This document shows, in pieces, positions 34,025-46,100 of a DNA stretch of 64,000 nt. The number at the start of each line of letters is the position of its first letter. Within the stretch, counting starts at the first letter, position 1. A program made the translations under genes and the position numbers. Under the pieces are notes generated by a model, which did no database searches, had not been told where the DNA came from, and saw nothing but the letters and a program-made list of their open reading frames with translations. This stretch comes from Hydractinia symbiolongicarpus (lineage: Eukaryota; Cnidaria; Hydrozoa; Anthoathecata; Hydractiniidae), in NCBI RefSeq assembly GCF_029227915.1, contig NC_079884.1, positions 744,001 through 808,000 of the forward strand, given 5' to 3'.

Positions 34025-34240
34025 TCGTTCTTAAATTTTTAAAACACGATCTAACGAAGCTTTTTTATCGCTGTTCTTTGTTCTTATCTTTTAACAACGC
34101 GATCTAACAGAGCTTTTCTGTCGCCTCTTTTCATCCTTAAACTTTTAAAATGCGATCTAAAAAAGCTTTTCTATCGACGTTCTTTGTTCTTAAATTTTTA
34201 AATCACAATCTAAAAAAAGCATTTTTATCGCATTTTAGAA
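34025..34240. repeat. 53-bp minisatellite, 4 copies
   Basis: The core GATCTAAC(G/A)(A/G)AGCTTTT(T/C)TATCG recurs at a spacing of 53 bp (GATCTA near 34048, 34101, 34154; AATCTA near 34207), separated by TTCTTTGTTCTTAAATTTTTA-like sequence. The last copy is the most diverged. Confidence 0.85.
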
Positions 34241-35175
34241 ATTTATAAACAAATGGTTTAACATTGCCGTTCGTGAGTAAAAACAATAGATACTTAAATC
34301 TTGGTTAAATTTTATTTTCTTTCATTGATCTCTTGGCGTATATAGCAACTAAATACAACAATGGGACACACATAGTTCACATGAGCTAATTAAATTTTGC
34401 GATCAAGACATGAATTCTATTGTTTTCAACATGCAAAAATGGCTTATGTATTTAACAATAGGTTAACAATAACAACGAAAGTTCTGACGCTACCGGAATC
34501 TCATTCAAGGTGATAAGTATCGCGTACATATAAAGTTACATTTGGGGGGTACTGTATATATCTGTAAAATTTATGAATGGAGCAAGGGAACGTGCACAAT
34601 CCCTAAATAGCTATTCAAAATATTTGGAAACACCATGTCAGCAAATAGATCTGAAGTACAGGCGCCAAGAACCATCAACAAATCTTTCTCCTTGCCAATC
34701 CCTTTTGATCCAGTATCAATTGTAAAAGAGACATACTGTAAGCTTGATCGCAAGATTGGTTTTTGAATGGTTCAAAAATATCGGTGTTAAATCACGGTAT
34801 GTTTATTTTATGTAGCGAACGTAGTTTTTCTTGTTCAATAGTTCTCGGCGAGAAAGTGCTCTCACCAGTAAAATGTTCTGACATTTAGCTTTTGACTCTC
34901 TTCAAAAATTTGTACTCAGAAATATGTAATAAAAACGTATATTTTAGCTTGCAGATATAACAATACAATGCTGGTTCCTCAGTCTTAAACTTGTGCTATT
35001 GAGAGAGAAATCCGAGAAAAGTACAAAAATATGTCACGCCTGCTATTAGAAGAAATTTGGTACACTTTGTCACTGGAGCATTAAGTGAGTAAGAACTTAA
35101 CATTTATGTTCTGTTTCAAATTTTTGCAGTCTAATGTGTGAGTAATTATTTGCGCGAAAGGTAATGCATAAATAA
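34241..35175. other. Non-coding stretch before the DDE fragments
   Basis: No gene or repeat recognised. It may be the 5' part of the candidate DDE element. Confidence 0.4.
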
Positions 35176-36470
35176 ATGTTTGCTCATGTTAGGTCAAGAA
35201 CAACTACGGATGAGTTATTCACGCAATATATGGCACTACCTGATGATGGGGAGGAAAAGACTACTATTTTTTATGACCTGAGAGGAGCAAGTGGCAGGTC
35301 TAATGGGGAATCGTTTAAAATATGCTACAATGAACTTGATAGTATGTTGGAAGATGTTGAAGAAAGGAGGCATGGATTAGCCGTCCACATGCCATTAGCT
35401 GTGTTTGTTCCTGAAATGATCAGGAAGGTAATATTATTATTTATATTTGATGTCTTCTGAATACTTCGAACTGTGTATCTGCGTTTTTACACAAATTGGT
35501 CTCAAAAACGTTCACATTTGTTCAATAATGTAGGTTAAAACAAGATTAGAAGAAGCTGGAAAGGGTGACGCAAAAATACCCAGTGAAATGACAGTCAGGT
35601 ATCAATTTATACCTCACACTAAATCAATTCATACTTTCTGTTAGATATTAGTATAGGCTTTCATTGTTAACTATAGTTACATTTTTTTTTAATAAGAAAC
35701 CAATCTATAAGAAACATCAGTCCAACATTGACAAACTTGTCAGCCGGTGACAGCTGCAGCTGTTAAAACACAGCCAAAAGTAAACTCGCTTGCTCATGAC
35801 ATGATAATATCTCAACAAAAATAAATTATTTTGTGTGTTTCAGTCACTTGCGATCATGGTGTGTGGCGAACAAACGGCATTTAATCCTGATATTCCTAGA
35901 TGATAAAGCCAAAGTATCCGTTGGTGAGTCAGGTACGCCATAATCTGCAACAAGCCATAACAAGCGAGCATTCACAACAAAAAATGTGGTATTGGAAGTG
36001 TCTGACCACAACTATCACATAGTTAATACACCTTCCGTGCAATTGGTCTGCCATACACCAGATAGCCCATGATGAGTGTCGCTGAAAGATGCTGTTTTCA
36101 AATCATTAGAACCCCTCCATCATGTCATTGAAATACTGAAAGTTCCTGACAACGTAACTGGTCAACACAAGCCATTTCTCTTTCAATGTTCAGTAATGGT
36201 GGTTTTGATCATAATATCACCCACTTGTTTGCTCAGTGTTGTTTGCTAGCCCTGTTTCGACTCAGAGATTTCAATATTTTGAACGGTGGCAGATGTGCTC
36301 CATGTCAAAGCTACATGAATCCTGCTGAGCGCTGCATGTCTTTGTTAAATATTGGTCTTCAAAGGCTGTCACTTCAACGTGATAAAGCTGGACCTTACAA
36401 GCAAGTTATAAAGTTATACAATCAATGCAAAGCTTACAGGATGCTTCAAAGAAATCTGAAGGTCTAAAAG
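35176..36470 (+). pseudogene. Degenerate DDE-type transposase-like gene
   Basis: Segments at 35176-35429, about 35534-35598, 35845-36080 and 36186-36466 read in order. The first three are separated by GT-AG-like introns. They contain 'LIFLDDKAKVSVGESGTP' (first acidic residues), 'NGGFDHNITHL' in the position of a GGPDH block, and 'CAPCQSYMNPAERCMSLLNIG' in the position of the NPAE block. As I recall, such D-GPDH-NPAE proteins occur as repeated open frames in cnidarian and sponge genomes and look like DDE nucleases. Stops (after GESGTP and around 36070) and frame changes show this copy is dead. Superfamily name uncertain. Confidence 0.6.
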
Positions 36471-36479
36471 AAGTATCCG

Positions 36480-37560
36480 CAGCTGCTAGATGATTTCATT
36501 TACTTGTGTAGGTCAAGCTTATTATTCAAAACCCTGTACACGTCATCAAGAATCAAATGTCAAAGCATTGTGGAGCATCGTTACTATCTAGCTAAATTCC
36601 GTCTAAGCTGGTTTGCGCGTGCATTGTGGCTGTGAAGAAATCTAGCAGATTCACAATAGAAGCTACTAATGTCATACATACTGTATACAGGATATACAGG
36701 CAGTATGTCCTGTATGCAGTACCTGCAAGGAAGGAAAAGAAGATATTTGCCCAGAAAAGTCAAAAAGACCAGGAAATGGACCAAAAGCTCCTACAAACCA
36801 CACCACTGCAGCTACTCCAGCACCATCTATACCATCTACTCCATCTTCTGTGAAAATTGACATGGTGGTGGAACCGGTAGATACAAAACAAAAAATACAA
36901 TGAATGTTAGCATTTAAAAAGAAAGCCAAAATTAGCAGCGTCGAGGCTGATGAAGAAATGGCTTCTAATCACGACAGTGAAGAGTGTGTTGTTTGTAAGG
37001 ATGACGATGACGCAAGTAGAAGTCGGGTTATCAACTGGGTTTCTTTTTTGTTTCGATGACCTAAAAAGAAAGTAAATAAGAAATAAGAAAGTGAAAATCG
37101 TTTCTACTTATTTTTACGCCCGATCTCTCTCACGCAATAGAAAGAACAATCTTCAATTGGCGCGTTCGTAAAAGTACCTTAACAGCCTTTTTATGCACTG
37201 TAAGTAATGTTAATTTTTGCAAGGTGGTGGGGGTTACACCAAATCTCTGGAATGGCAGAATTTTGCCAGGGTAAAAAGGCCAGATGATTTATTTGAGTGG
37301 ATGATTAAACATGATGGCACCTGACTTCGACTATGTGAGATGTTTAGCAAAATAATGTAACCTTTTTTGAAAAAAATGTATGTTTTTTAGGGCCTACCGA
37401 CAGAGCGAACCTTTTCTAAACCCTCAAAAAGATACTAACCAAAATCTTTTTGTGTCACGCCTAATAAAGTTTATATATAAGTTATTTATAAAGTAAATTT
37501 TATGAAAAGCAGTTAAGAACTTTGCTACCACATAGTAAGTTTATTTTAATTTTTGTAGTT
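36480..37560. other. Interior of the candidate DDE element, mostly non-coding
   Basis: Contains a CAG/GTAT-rich imperfect palindrome at about 36668-36730 and protein-like scraps, for example 'GGYTKSLEWQNFARVKRPDD' near 37229-37290, ending in a stop shortly after. Its end (37400-37450) is the inverted partner of 33644-33690. Confidence 0.4.
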
Positions 37561-38599
37561 TTTTTAATCATTTGTGTCTGTTTTTCTTTTTCTTTTTTCA
37601 CACATTGTTCGGGTCTATGCGTGTTTATACTTGAATTTTTTTAAGAATGCTGAACTCGCTGAAAACGCCTGCACTTTTTACGGCGCATGCGGCTTATTGG
37701 CATCGTTGTAGCCTTAGTTACTTCTTAAAATTTGATGCTGTTTTTTTTTTTTATCTTTATCTGTAAAAGATGGCATCAATTTAATTTATTTTTATTCCAT
37801 TTAACATAAACAAAGAAGAAGAAATCATAGCACATCAAAGCAAGAAGGTGCCAACTCGCTGACAGCGCCGTATATAGTCAGATGAGGTAATCATTCCACA
37901 CTGGCAACTTTTCCGCACTTCCGTTTTTTCCTCGCTGGGATGCTTTTCACATGTTGTATTATACATGCTATTAAAAATATGAGTTTTGTCACCTTTTTCC
38001 ACGGATTTTAGAGAAAATAACGGTTAAAACAACAGAAAATCTGTGCACAAATTCATGTGTGATCCATCTGCCATATTGAGTTTCTTGTTATGGTATGTAG
38101 CTTTTTGATCATGCGCTCTACAAACTTGATATTGTTTGTGTGTTAATTAAGAGGACCCTAAGCCACTCAGAATAATTTAGCTAAATGGAGCGTATTTATA
38201 GCATGCAGAATAATTCGCGCAGAATTTTTAGATACGTATTGTAATCATTCCGCACAAAATCTTAGTTATGAATTATACTGAAATCGTTGCTTCTATCTCA
38301 AATACTTGTGATTACAGCTTTGTGTTTGCAATGCTAACCCTGACTATACAAAAATTCATGCTACATGCTGCAACTATTCCGCACCTGCTATTTTACAAAC
38401 ATTTCATTGGTAAATATAAGAGTTTGAATGCCATACTATAAATTTTCGTAACTCTACGATCTCATTCTTTTTCTGCATAGAACTAGAGAAGAGTAAACTA
38501 TTGTTTAGCTGTTCGAAGTACTTTTACGTCTTAATAATAGAAATAACAAAAACCTATATTTCCTACATTATTTTAAGACAAAAAACCGTCATAGGATAA

Positions 38600-40260
38600 G
38601 TAAACAAAACAGCGCGAAAATTTAAGAAAAGGCAAGTTAAGCTTCGTAACAACTGGACAGAACAAGACATTCAAGACGCTCTTCACAAGTTAGATTTGGT
38701 TCCTGGAAAGTCAATATGTGGTGTTGCCGCCCAATATGGCCTTAAGGAATCAATGCTCCGAAGATTTGGGCAAAGGTGGTTGCAGGTAAACCAATGTCTT
38801 TTTGCAGTGCTAATTGACGTAGAATACAAAATAACTAGCCGGTAGCCCGTAAAAAAAATCCATAGGTTCGCCTTTCCTTCTATACCGCATTGCGTGCGTC
38901 TCGATACTTGCGCAGCTAGGCTACCATTTTGAGTGTTAGACAGACAGACGTATACAGGTGTTATATTATAGGTACTGAAAAGCATGTCAATTATGTATGT
39001 GCGACACAGAGACAGAAGCTCAATTAGCTGATTGCATTACCGTGATTTGCAACCTAGGGTTTAGTTCCACATTACACGAAGTAATTGTGAGTGCAACGTT
39101 ATTGAGGTTACTAATATGAACCTTGCTTTGCCAAATAAATAATAACCTAATCTTGTGTTTAGGATGTTGTCCATGATAACATTGTTGCTAACAATATAAA
39201 TTGTCTACAGTTCAAGAATAGACGGCCAGACTTAATTTGGATGAAGAACTTCATAAAGGGAAATAGCCTAAGCCACAAAAAAGCGGAAATGATTAACAGC
39301 GCAAGGAAAGCAAACACGTCCAACCCCTTCATCATTTGTGACTTTATCAGTCAAGTTGATGAGGTATATACTGTCTGACGCATAACCTATTATTATTACT
39401 TCAAATTTGAAATTTCATTGTATATAAGCAGTCTCATTGTGTTTCCAGTATTATATACTTACTTACCTTTCCGTATTAGATATTGAGAACACATCTAGAT
39501 CTTGATGCTAGCCGTATTTGGAACTGCGACGAGTCCAGTTTTTCTACTGATCCGTAGCAAGAAAAGTAGTATTGGTTAAAGTACATAGTGGACTCTTCTT
39601 TTACAACAAATTCTGACTTTTTATTGTTTAAAATAATTAATTTTATTAATTTTAGGGTCAACGAGCTACAAAACTTTGCTTCGAAGCCAGTCACGAAAAT
39701 GTTAATATACTCGCAGTGTGTAGTGCTTTAGAAGTCTTCTTGGATCCAAAGATTGTTTTCAAAAACAAAAGCATGCAACAATCTTGGTTCGAAGATAAAA
39801 CCCTTCCAAATACATACTACGGGAAATCCGAAAATGATATGCAATGATATCACAGTGCTGTCCCGATATCACAAACCTAAAGGAAAGGGCAAAAAAGCTC
39901 GTAAAATGGCAAGTATCGAAGGGTTTTTTGAGAGTTTTTTAAGGAAAAGGGCAGAATTTAGTTCGAGATATTGAGAGTTCTTACCCAACCGAATGCAAAA
40001 TAAAATTCTGTTAGGGTAGATGGAAACTAACACATTCGCGGAATGGTTCGACTACTCTGTAAATTTTGTAACATACCATTGCTCATGATGGCCATTTAAC
40101 ACATGTGTCCAACCAAGTAATCCGACTGGCAGTTGAGGAAAATATCGTACTGTTGAAATTTCCTTAGCACGTTACCGAAGTAATGCAACCTTTGGATGTG
40201 TCTTGTTTCAGGCCTCTTAGACGCTTATGGGTAAAGTTTTACATCAACGCATCAATGAGC
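38600..40260 (+). pseudogene. pogo-family transposase remnant
   Basis: The first piece (about 38615-38787) encodes a psq-type helix-turn-helix: 'NNWTEQDIQDALHKLDL', 'SICGVAAQYGLKESMLRRF'. After a GT-AG-like intron, 39163-39363 gives 'RPDLIWMKNFIKGNSLSHKK' (CENP-B-type DNA-binding region). Then come 'SRIWNCDESSFSTDP' (39510-39555), with the first catalytic Asp, 'ILAVCSALEVFLDP', and 'EVMQPLDVSCFRPLRRLW' (about 40170-40232), equivalent to the 'H-LQPLDV-VF-PLK' block. Frameshifts and stops throughout show loss of function. Confidence 0.8.
38834..38905 (+). repeat. Short interspersed repeat, copy 1
   Basis: Shares with 54824-54895 the words TAG(A/C)CCGT/GTCCCGT, AAATTCAT(G/A)GGTTCGCC and GCATT(T/G)CGCGTGTCT. 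It has probably inserted in the intron after the first transposase exon. Only two copies are in the window; class unknown. Confidence 0.5.
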
Positions 40261-40844
40261 AGGGAATAAAAAATTTATTAATGAAGTCGGAGTTTGATGA
40301 AGCCTAAAAATGCCATAAGTGGTTTTGTGACAACAAGTTTATTACTTTAATGATGGTTTAGATCTCACCTTTAAAATAAATTTCCATTTCTACAATACTG
40401 TATTTTGATTATTATACACTTAGGTATTTATCCTGTCAATCCCGAAAAATAGCCAAAGGATCACTTAGACCCAAGACTTCTGCAAAAATACGAAGTCTGA
40501 AAGCAGTCTGGAGAACCTTTGGACTGGGGCAAACTGGTTTATTTGGAAACCAAAATGGGAACTTGGCCCTACTGAAGTAACAACAACCCCAACCAGCAGT
40601 GTTAAAATCTTTCAAGAGGGGTTCCTTGATTAGGTAAAGCCACCAAAAAGCACAATCAACTTAAAAGACGAAAATTAGACGTCAGAGGAAAGTTAAATTT
40701 GATGTTGCTTTATTTTACTTTGGTGTCACTCGCCTTCTGTTGCCCTACATTGCTTAATATTTTTTTGAATCTAAAAAATGAAAGACATGGATTTGTAAAA
40801 ACATTCACCTTTAACAATTTAGGTAATTATGCAAAAGGAATTTC

Positions 40845-41040
40845 TGGAGGAGATGGAGCGAAAAGAACAAGAACGGAGGGAAAAATAAAGCAAACCGAAG
40901 GGAAGGGAAGGAGAGGAAGAAAGAAGGTGGAGGAAATGGTAGAAGAAGAAGAGTAAAAGGATATTACTGTCCCTGACTATGGTTCAGAAGAAGTTCAGGA
41001 TGAAGAAGAGGAAGAAGAAGAAGAGGAAGAAGAAGAAGGT
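40845..41040 (+). repeat. Purine-rich GAA/GGA tract in the pogo element
   Basis: An almost pure purine strand (GAAGAAGAAGAGGAAGAAG and similar) encodes only low-complexity Lys/Glu/Arg frames in three phases. It continues weakly at 41115-41130. Confidence 0.75.
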
Positions 41041-42001
41041 GCCTTTAATACTTATAGTTGAAGGGGATGATATGCCACAAAGATGTCAAAAATTTACTCT
41101 ATCCACTTTACTTAGACGAAGAAGAAGAAGAAGTGGCAAAACAACCAAATCTAAGTCTGCCTTCTATGGAAGCGTGCTGGAAAACCCTTGCAAATAAGGA
41201 AGAAATTGTTAAAAAGTAGTTTGGTTTTATTTACACTTCCAAGAAGTCTGAAAATCTATTTATTGGAAAGGCAAAAGGACCTTTTTTTAATGATCAAGGA
41301 GATATCACTGCCCTGGAATTGGACTGCTTAGAACAGAAATTGGGAGTGACAGACTGTATCTTTCGGAAATCTAAAAACGCTGACATGGATGACTTTCCGG
41401 CAAAAAATGTAATCTGTGGTCCCCTCGACGCCAAATTTTTATCGCACAGGCATTGGGAGATACCTTGATATTTAGCAGTGAGGAAAGCCTTCAAAAGTGT
41501 GAAGAAAATTGACCAGCAGAGGGGTTACGATTGTTTGTGTGCAAGACATTAAAAACCAAAGATGTTACTTTTAATGTTGAATCAAGCACCTCAAACACTG
41601 TTGTTCTCGTATGTGTCAGGGGTTTTCGCGGTTGTTTTGATCATTTATATTGTGCGAACTTTGAAAAAACGTATTTTCTATCTATATATAGAAACGTTAA
41701 ATGCTCCTGCTTAATGACACCCTTGCGTCTGTTTAAATAGATGTGCGGAATGATTAAAATAAACGTGCAGAGTAGCATAATTCTCAAAATTCTGCATTTT
41801 TTTAAAAAACAGTTGCGGAATTAATGCATATTTTAATTTCAAATATTCTGCCCAACAAAAAGGCCTACATTATGTGCTGAAACAATAGTAATGAGATAAA
41901 TTTAATGATGCTGTTACAAGAATCCAATAAGGAATTCACACAATACAATGAATTGTAAGTAGAAAAAACGCCGCAAAAGAAATTAGAAAATTTCAAAAAG
42001 T

Positions 42002-42707
42002 GCGAAATGTTTACCTTAACTGACTATATATGTGAGGGCGTTTTTTTTTTTTTTTGGGGGGGGTTCTTTCAAAGTTTTCATCTGTATCCAATATATTGTG
42101 GTTTAAATGTTTTTTGCTGACATCATCAACCCGTTTATTCCAAAACTGATTCAGGGACCCAGGTTTGAAAAACTTACCCAAGTTAGTCCCGGTGAAAAAT
42201 GACTGATGTCACCACCTTGTTTCCAAATTATTTGGCCTCAAAGTTTTAGTGCATTGTAACATCTTTTTTAATTTATTATAAGATATTGTAGCTCCTGTTA
42301 CTTTTGTCACTGGAACTTGCTTTGTATTTTAGCATTTGTTTTATTGCAATTTTATTGCGAAATGTTTACCTTAACTGACTATATATGTGAGGGCGTTTTT
42401 TTTTTTTTTTGGGGGGGGGGGGTTCTTTCAAAATTTCATCTGTATCCAATATATTGTGGTTTAAATGTTTTTTGATGACATCATCAACCCCTTTATTCCA
42501 AAACTGAATCAGGGACCCAGGTTTGAAAAACTTACCCAAGTTAGTCCCGGTGAAAAATGACTGATGTCACCACCTCGTTTCCAAATTATTTGGCCTCAAA
42601 GTTTTATTGCATTGTAACATCTTTTTTAATTTATTATAAGATATTGTAGCTCCTATTACTTTTGTCACTGGAACTTGCTTTGTATTTTAGCGTTTGTTTT
42701 ATTGCAA
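42002..42707 (+). repeat. 355-bp tandem duplication, 2 copies
   Basis: GCGAAATGTTTACCTTAACT starts at 42002 and again at 42357. The two units are nearly identical except for the length of a poly-T/poly-G run and scattered single-base changes, down to TTTGTTTTATTGCAA (end 42707). Each unit starts inside the right inverted repeat of the pogo element, so the element end is duplicated. Confidence 0.92.
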
Positions 42708-43163
42708 CAAACAAATAACTAAAATATTCACATTTTAAACACTGATAATTACATTCTAATATTTTTGCCATTATCAAAAACGATTTAATAAATTACCAGG
42801 TTTTTGTAGGCTTGTACAAGTCAATTTCTTCATTAGATTGCTCACTTTGTATTTGGATAAAAATAGCTATTATATATATTTGTTTGTTGTTTTTAACCAT
42901 GGTGTACAGAACAGCAACAATTAGTTCAAAAAAACACATATGTTTGTAGAAAACTACGCATCATGATATTAACTATTTAAAACTATTTATGCAGTAAATA
43001 GACTTTTGTCAGCATCAATTTTTATTTTTATCAGTTGTTGAAACTTAATTACAAACCTCCTAAATTTTAGTGCACACATTTTCCGCCAATTGACTATAGG
43101 AATATCTCACAGTATCTTAAATATTTTAAAAAAATTATCTATTGCTATTAGATTATTATTATC
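42708..43163. other. Region upstream of ANKEF1
   Basis: AT-rich and non-coding. It presumably contains the ANKEF1 promoter and 5' UTR. No specific motif stands out. Confidence 0.45.
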
Positions 43164-46100
43164 ATGCCAGTAGCTGATGATCGTTTATCAAAATTGCAAT
43201 CTTTAAAGCTCATTCAGGCTGTTAATGAAGGTGATATTGATCAAGTAAAAAAGTTGGTTGAAAATGGAATTCCTAATCTGGTAAATTATGGAGGTAAAGT
43301 TTTCTTAATCCTGTCTCAATAACTTGCAGGAAACATTGGCCAGATACAAAGAACTTTTCTTTTCTCATATTTTTAGAGCCTAATGATGGACAATGCGGTC
43401 TTCATGTTGCTGCCTCTGCAAATAGTGAAACGATGATTAAGACGTTGGTGGAGCTTGGTGCAGATTGCAATGTAGCTGATAAACACGGAAAAACGCCATT
43501 CATAAGAGCAGCTGAATTTGGACATGTTCAAGCTCTTAACTTATTAATTGAATTGTGTGAAAAACCTGATCTATCAGGTTAGTGTAATCTTTGTTTGTCA
43601 TGGTGTGTTATTTACTTCAAATTCTTTTGTATCAATAATGAATACCTTATTGTAATTGTTATGTTGTTATTCATAGCTAAAGAATCAGAAGGAAGGAACA
43701 TATTGTATTTTTGTCTTTGTCCAACAAAACGTCATCAAATTTGTTTGGAAACTGCTATCAAATATGGTGCCTACATTCATAATGTGGTAATGATAACAAA
43801 CAATTGATGTATATATTATCAATATAAAGTTATCTATTTGAAAGTTCATACAAGTGCCCCATTCAGTATTTCATCGATAATAATGCATTTCGTTTCTACA
43901 ATAGTCGCTTCTCAGTTAAAAAAAAATATTGCCATGCTTCCATTCTTATAGAGTGGTAAAGGAAAGAAACTCAACATTTTTTGTAGAGCATCTGAATATT
44001 CAATGCATCCCTTAATTTTGTTTAAAACATATGATAAACAAACTTTAATAGATGCTCTGAGCCAATTGCTTTTAAGAAAATATAAAATACTGCATACATT
44101 GCTCCACCCAAGTGAATATGTTTGTGTATCATAGGGTCATGATGGTAAGTCGTTACTGGTAAAAGCTTGTGAAGAAAGATTGGAAAAAGTTTTAAAAACT
44201 CTCTTAGAAGCAGGAATTGATGTTAATAAACAGAGTGAGGTACAAGACTGTACTTATTAGTTTTAAAATTGACATCCCAAAGCGTCAGGTGATATATATT
44301 TTATTTCTTTATAGTTAACTGGTGAACCTGCTCTACACTACGCTAGTAAAATTGGTTACGAAGAGGGTGTACGTCTGTTGTTGAAGTATGGAGCTAACCC
44401 AAACCTTTTGGATGACAATCATATGCATGCAGTGCACAAGTGAGATAAATTGCACCAATCATAAAGTACCCATCTTAAAAATACTGTGTTTTTAAATGAT
44501 TATAATTTTCCATTTAGAGCCGCTACAAATGGACATCTTGATGTTATAAGAATTTTATCTGCTTATGGTGCAGATGTTGGTACTTTGAATATTGTACTTG
44601 ACTCTCCGATGCATTGTGCTGCCATGAAAGGCTATGCTGCTATTTGTAAATTTCTCGGTCAGAGAGGTAAATAAATCTTTTGTATGGTATTAAAAATAAT
44701 CATTGCTTTAAAGTATTTCTTTGTTACATTTTAATTACTTTATTGTTTTGAAATCTCAAAACATTTTGCTGTTTTTAAGATTTCGGATGTATCAGAAATC
44801 TTATTTAAATGAGCGGTTGTTTCCTTCTTCTTCTTCTCCTTCTCCTTCATTTTAACCAATTGCCATAACGTCACGACGTTAAAGTCCGGTCTAACCCCGC
44901 GACCTAGCAGTGCGCCGGCTGTGTGCATATCTTGATATTCGTGAAATTGGCAAAAAGTAAAGACTGTGTTACGAATTTAATCACAAATATTGTTATAGAC
45001 TGTTATTTTAATATTATTTGATGAGCTATGCTAGATACTTCTTCAAATTTTCGTTTCCAGTTATGTTTTTAACGAGCTCTAGGGTTAAGGTATGAGTTGT
45101 TTCTTTCAAGGGACCGAATTCAAGGACGCTATATTTGTTATACTCGCCTTCTTCACCAAGCTGTGAATCAAAATTTTTTTGAATGAAGAGGAATATTTGG
45201 TTCTGTCAGTATAATTTTTTAACTGCCTAAATTTCAGTTCTATTAACGTTTAAGATATTCTCTTCATTGTGTCTATGTTTTCACATATTAAGATGAAAAT
45301 ATAATCACGTTTACTAGCCATGTGTTAATCTGAAACAAAACAATTTCAAGATTTTAGCTGGCTAATCTAGATTTCAAGGCAGCATCCTGCTGAAGCCATA
45401 TTATTTTTAAGTTTGGTTTATTATTATTTATTTTTATGTTGGGGTTGTGGCTCTCTTCTTGCTAGCTCTAGCTACTTCTGCCTGAAGAGTAAAAGTAGCC
45501 AAATGCAGTTTGGCTAGCTACAACAAAATTTTTAATCAATATTTCTTATTCTAAATGCAGTTAGTAGGTTGCGACACCTTTTATCAGTGTCATGAAAACT
45601 TACTCCACCAAATAGAATTGCTGATTGATTTTTTTAGCTGGACAGGGTAACGACAGGCTGTTTTACCCTTGTTCTTATTTAAAGTGAAGTTGCAATAAAG
45701 TTTATTTGAAAAGGGTATTACGCCTAAACGCATTGATGACACGGTTTACCTGTACTAACCGCTAAGTCCAATGTTAATGATGGCTGCTTCATGAGTTTCT
45801 GTTTATCCGAAGTTACGATAAAGTTTTTTTTCAAAAAAAGGGTATTATGCTTGCCTATGGATTGTTTGCCTGTACTAATCCCTCAGCCAAGAGTATGTTT
45901 GAACACAGAGTGTGTGGAGACATTCTCTGAAAAATAAAAAAGGTTGGCCAACTGTTTTTGCTATAACAGGGGAGCAATGAGTTGTAAACTGTGTTTTTAT
46001 TTCAGCTAAAGTTGTGAAAAGTTATTTTTTAAAAAATATATTACACTGGTAGGATCATAATGTTCTGCGCCTATTTTTTCAAAATATATTCCACCGGAAA

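Larger units (their letters stand above)
31243..37705. mobile_element. Candidate 6.5-kb DDE element with long inverted ends
   Basis: 31243-31420 and 37563-37705 are reverse complements. Shared words include CGATAAGCCGCAT/CAATAAGCCGCATGCG, CGCCGTAAAAAGTGC, AAAATTCAAGTA and CGCATAGACCCGAACAATG. Inside them, 33644-33690 and 37400-37450 form a second inverted pair (AGGCGTGACACAAAA, TTTGGTTAGT). Between lie DDE-transposase-like exons (35176-36470), a minisatellite and an antisense LINE. I read this as an old DNA transposon with later insertions. The outer boundaries and any target-site duplication are not resolved. Confidence 0.5.
37873..42028. mobile_element. pogo-like DNA transposon, 4.2 kb, degenerate
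   Basis: TATAGTCAG(A)TGAGGTAA at 37873 matches the reverse complement of the right end (TTACCTTAACTGACTATA, ending 42028). The inverted repeats extend about 30 bp to CATT(C/T)C(A/G)CAC. TA flanks both ends, as expected for Tc1/mariner-pogo insertions. Repeated TTCCGCAC-type words occur inside both ends in opposite orientation. The interior carries a broken pogo-family transposase (38600-40260), followed by a region of GA-rich frames. It lies between the candidate DDE element and ANKEF1. Confidence 0.75.

Noticed and set aside
40699-41197. Lys/Glu-rich coding genes in the pogo element
   Set aside because: Low-complexity purine tract open in several frames; composition explains the frames.
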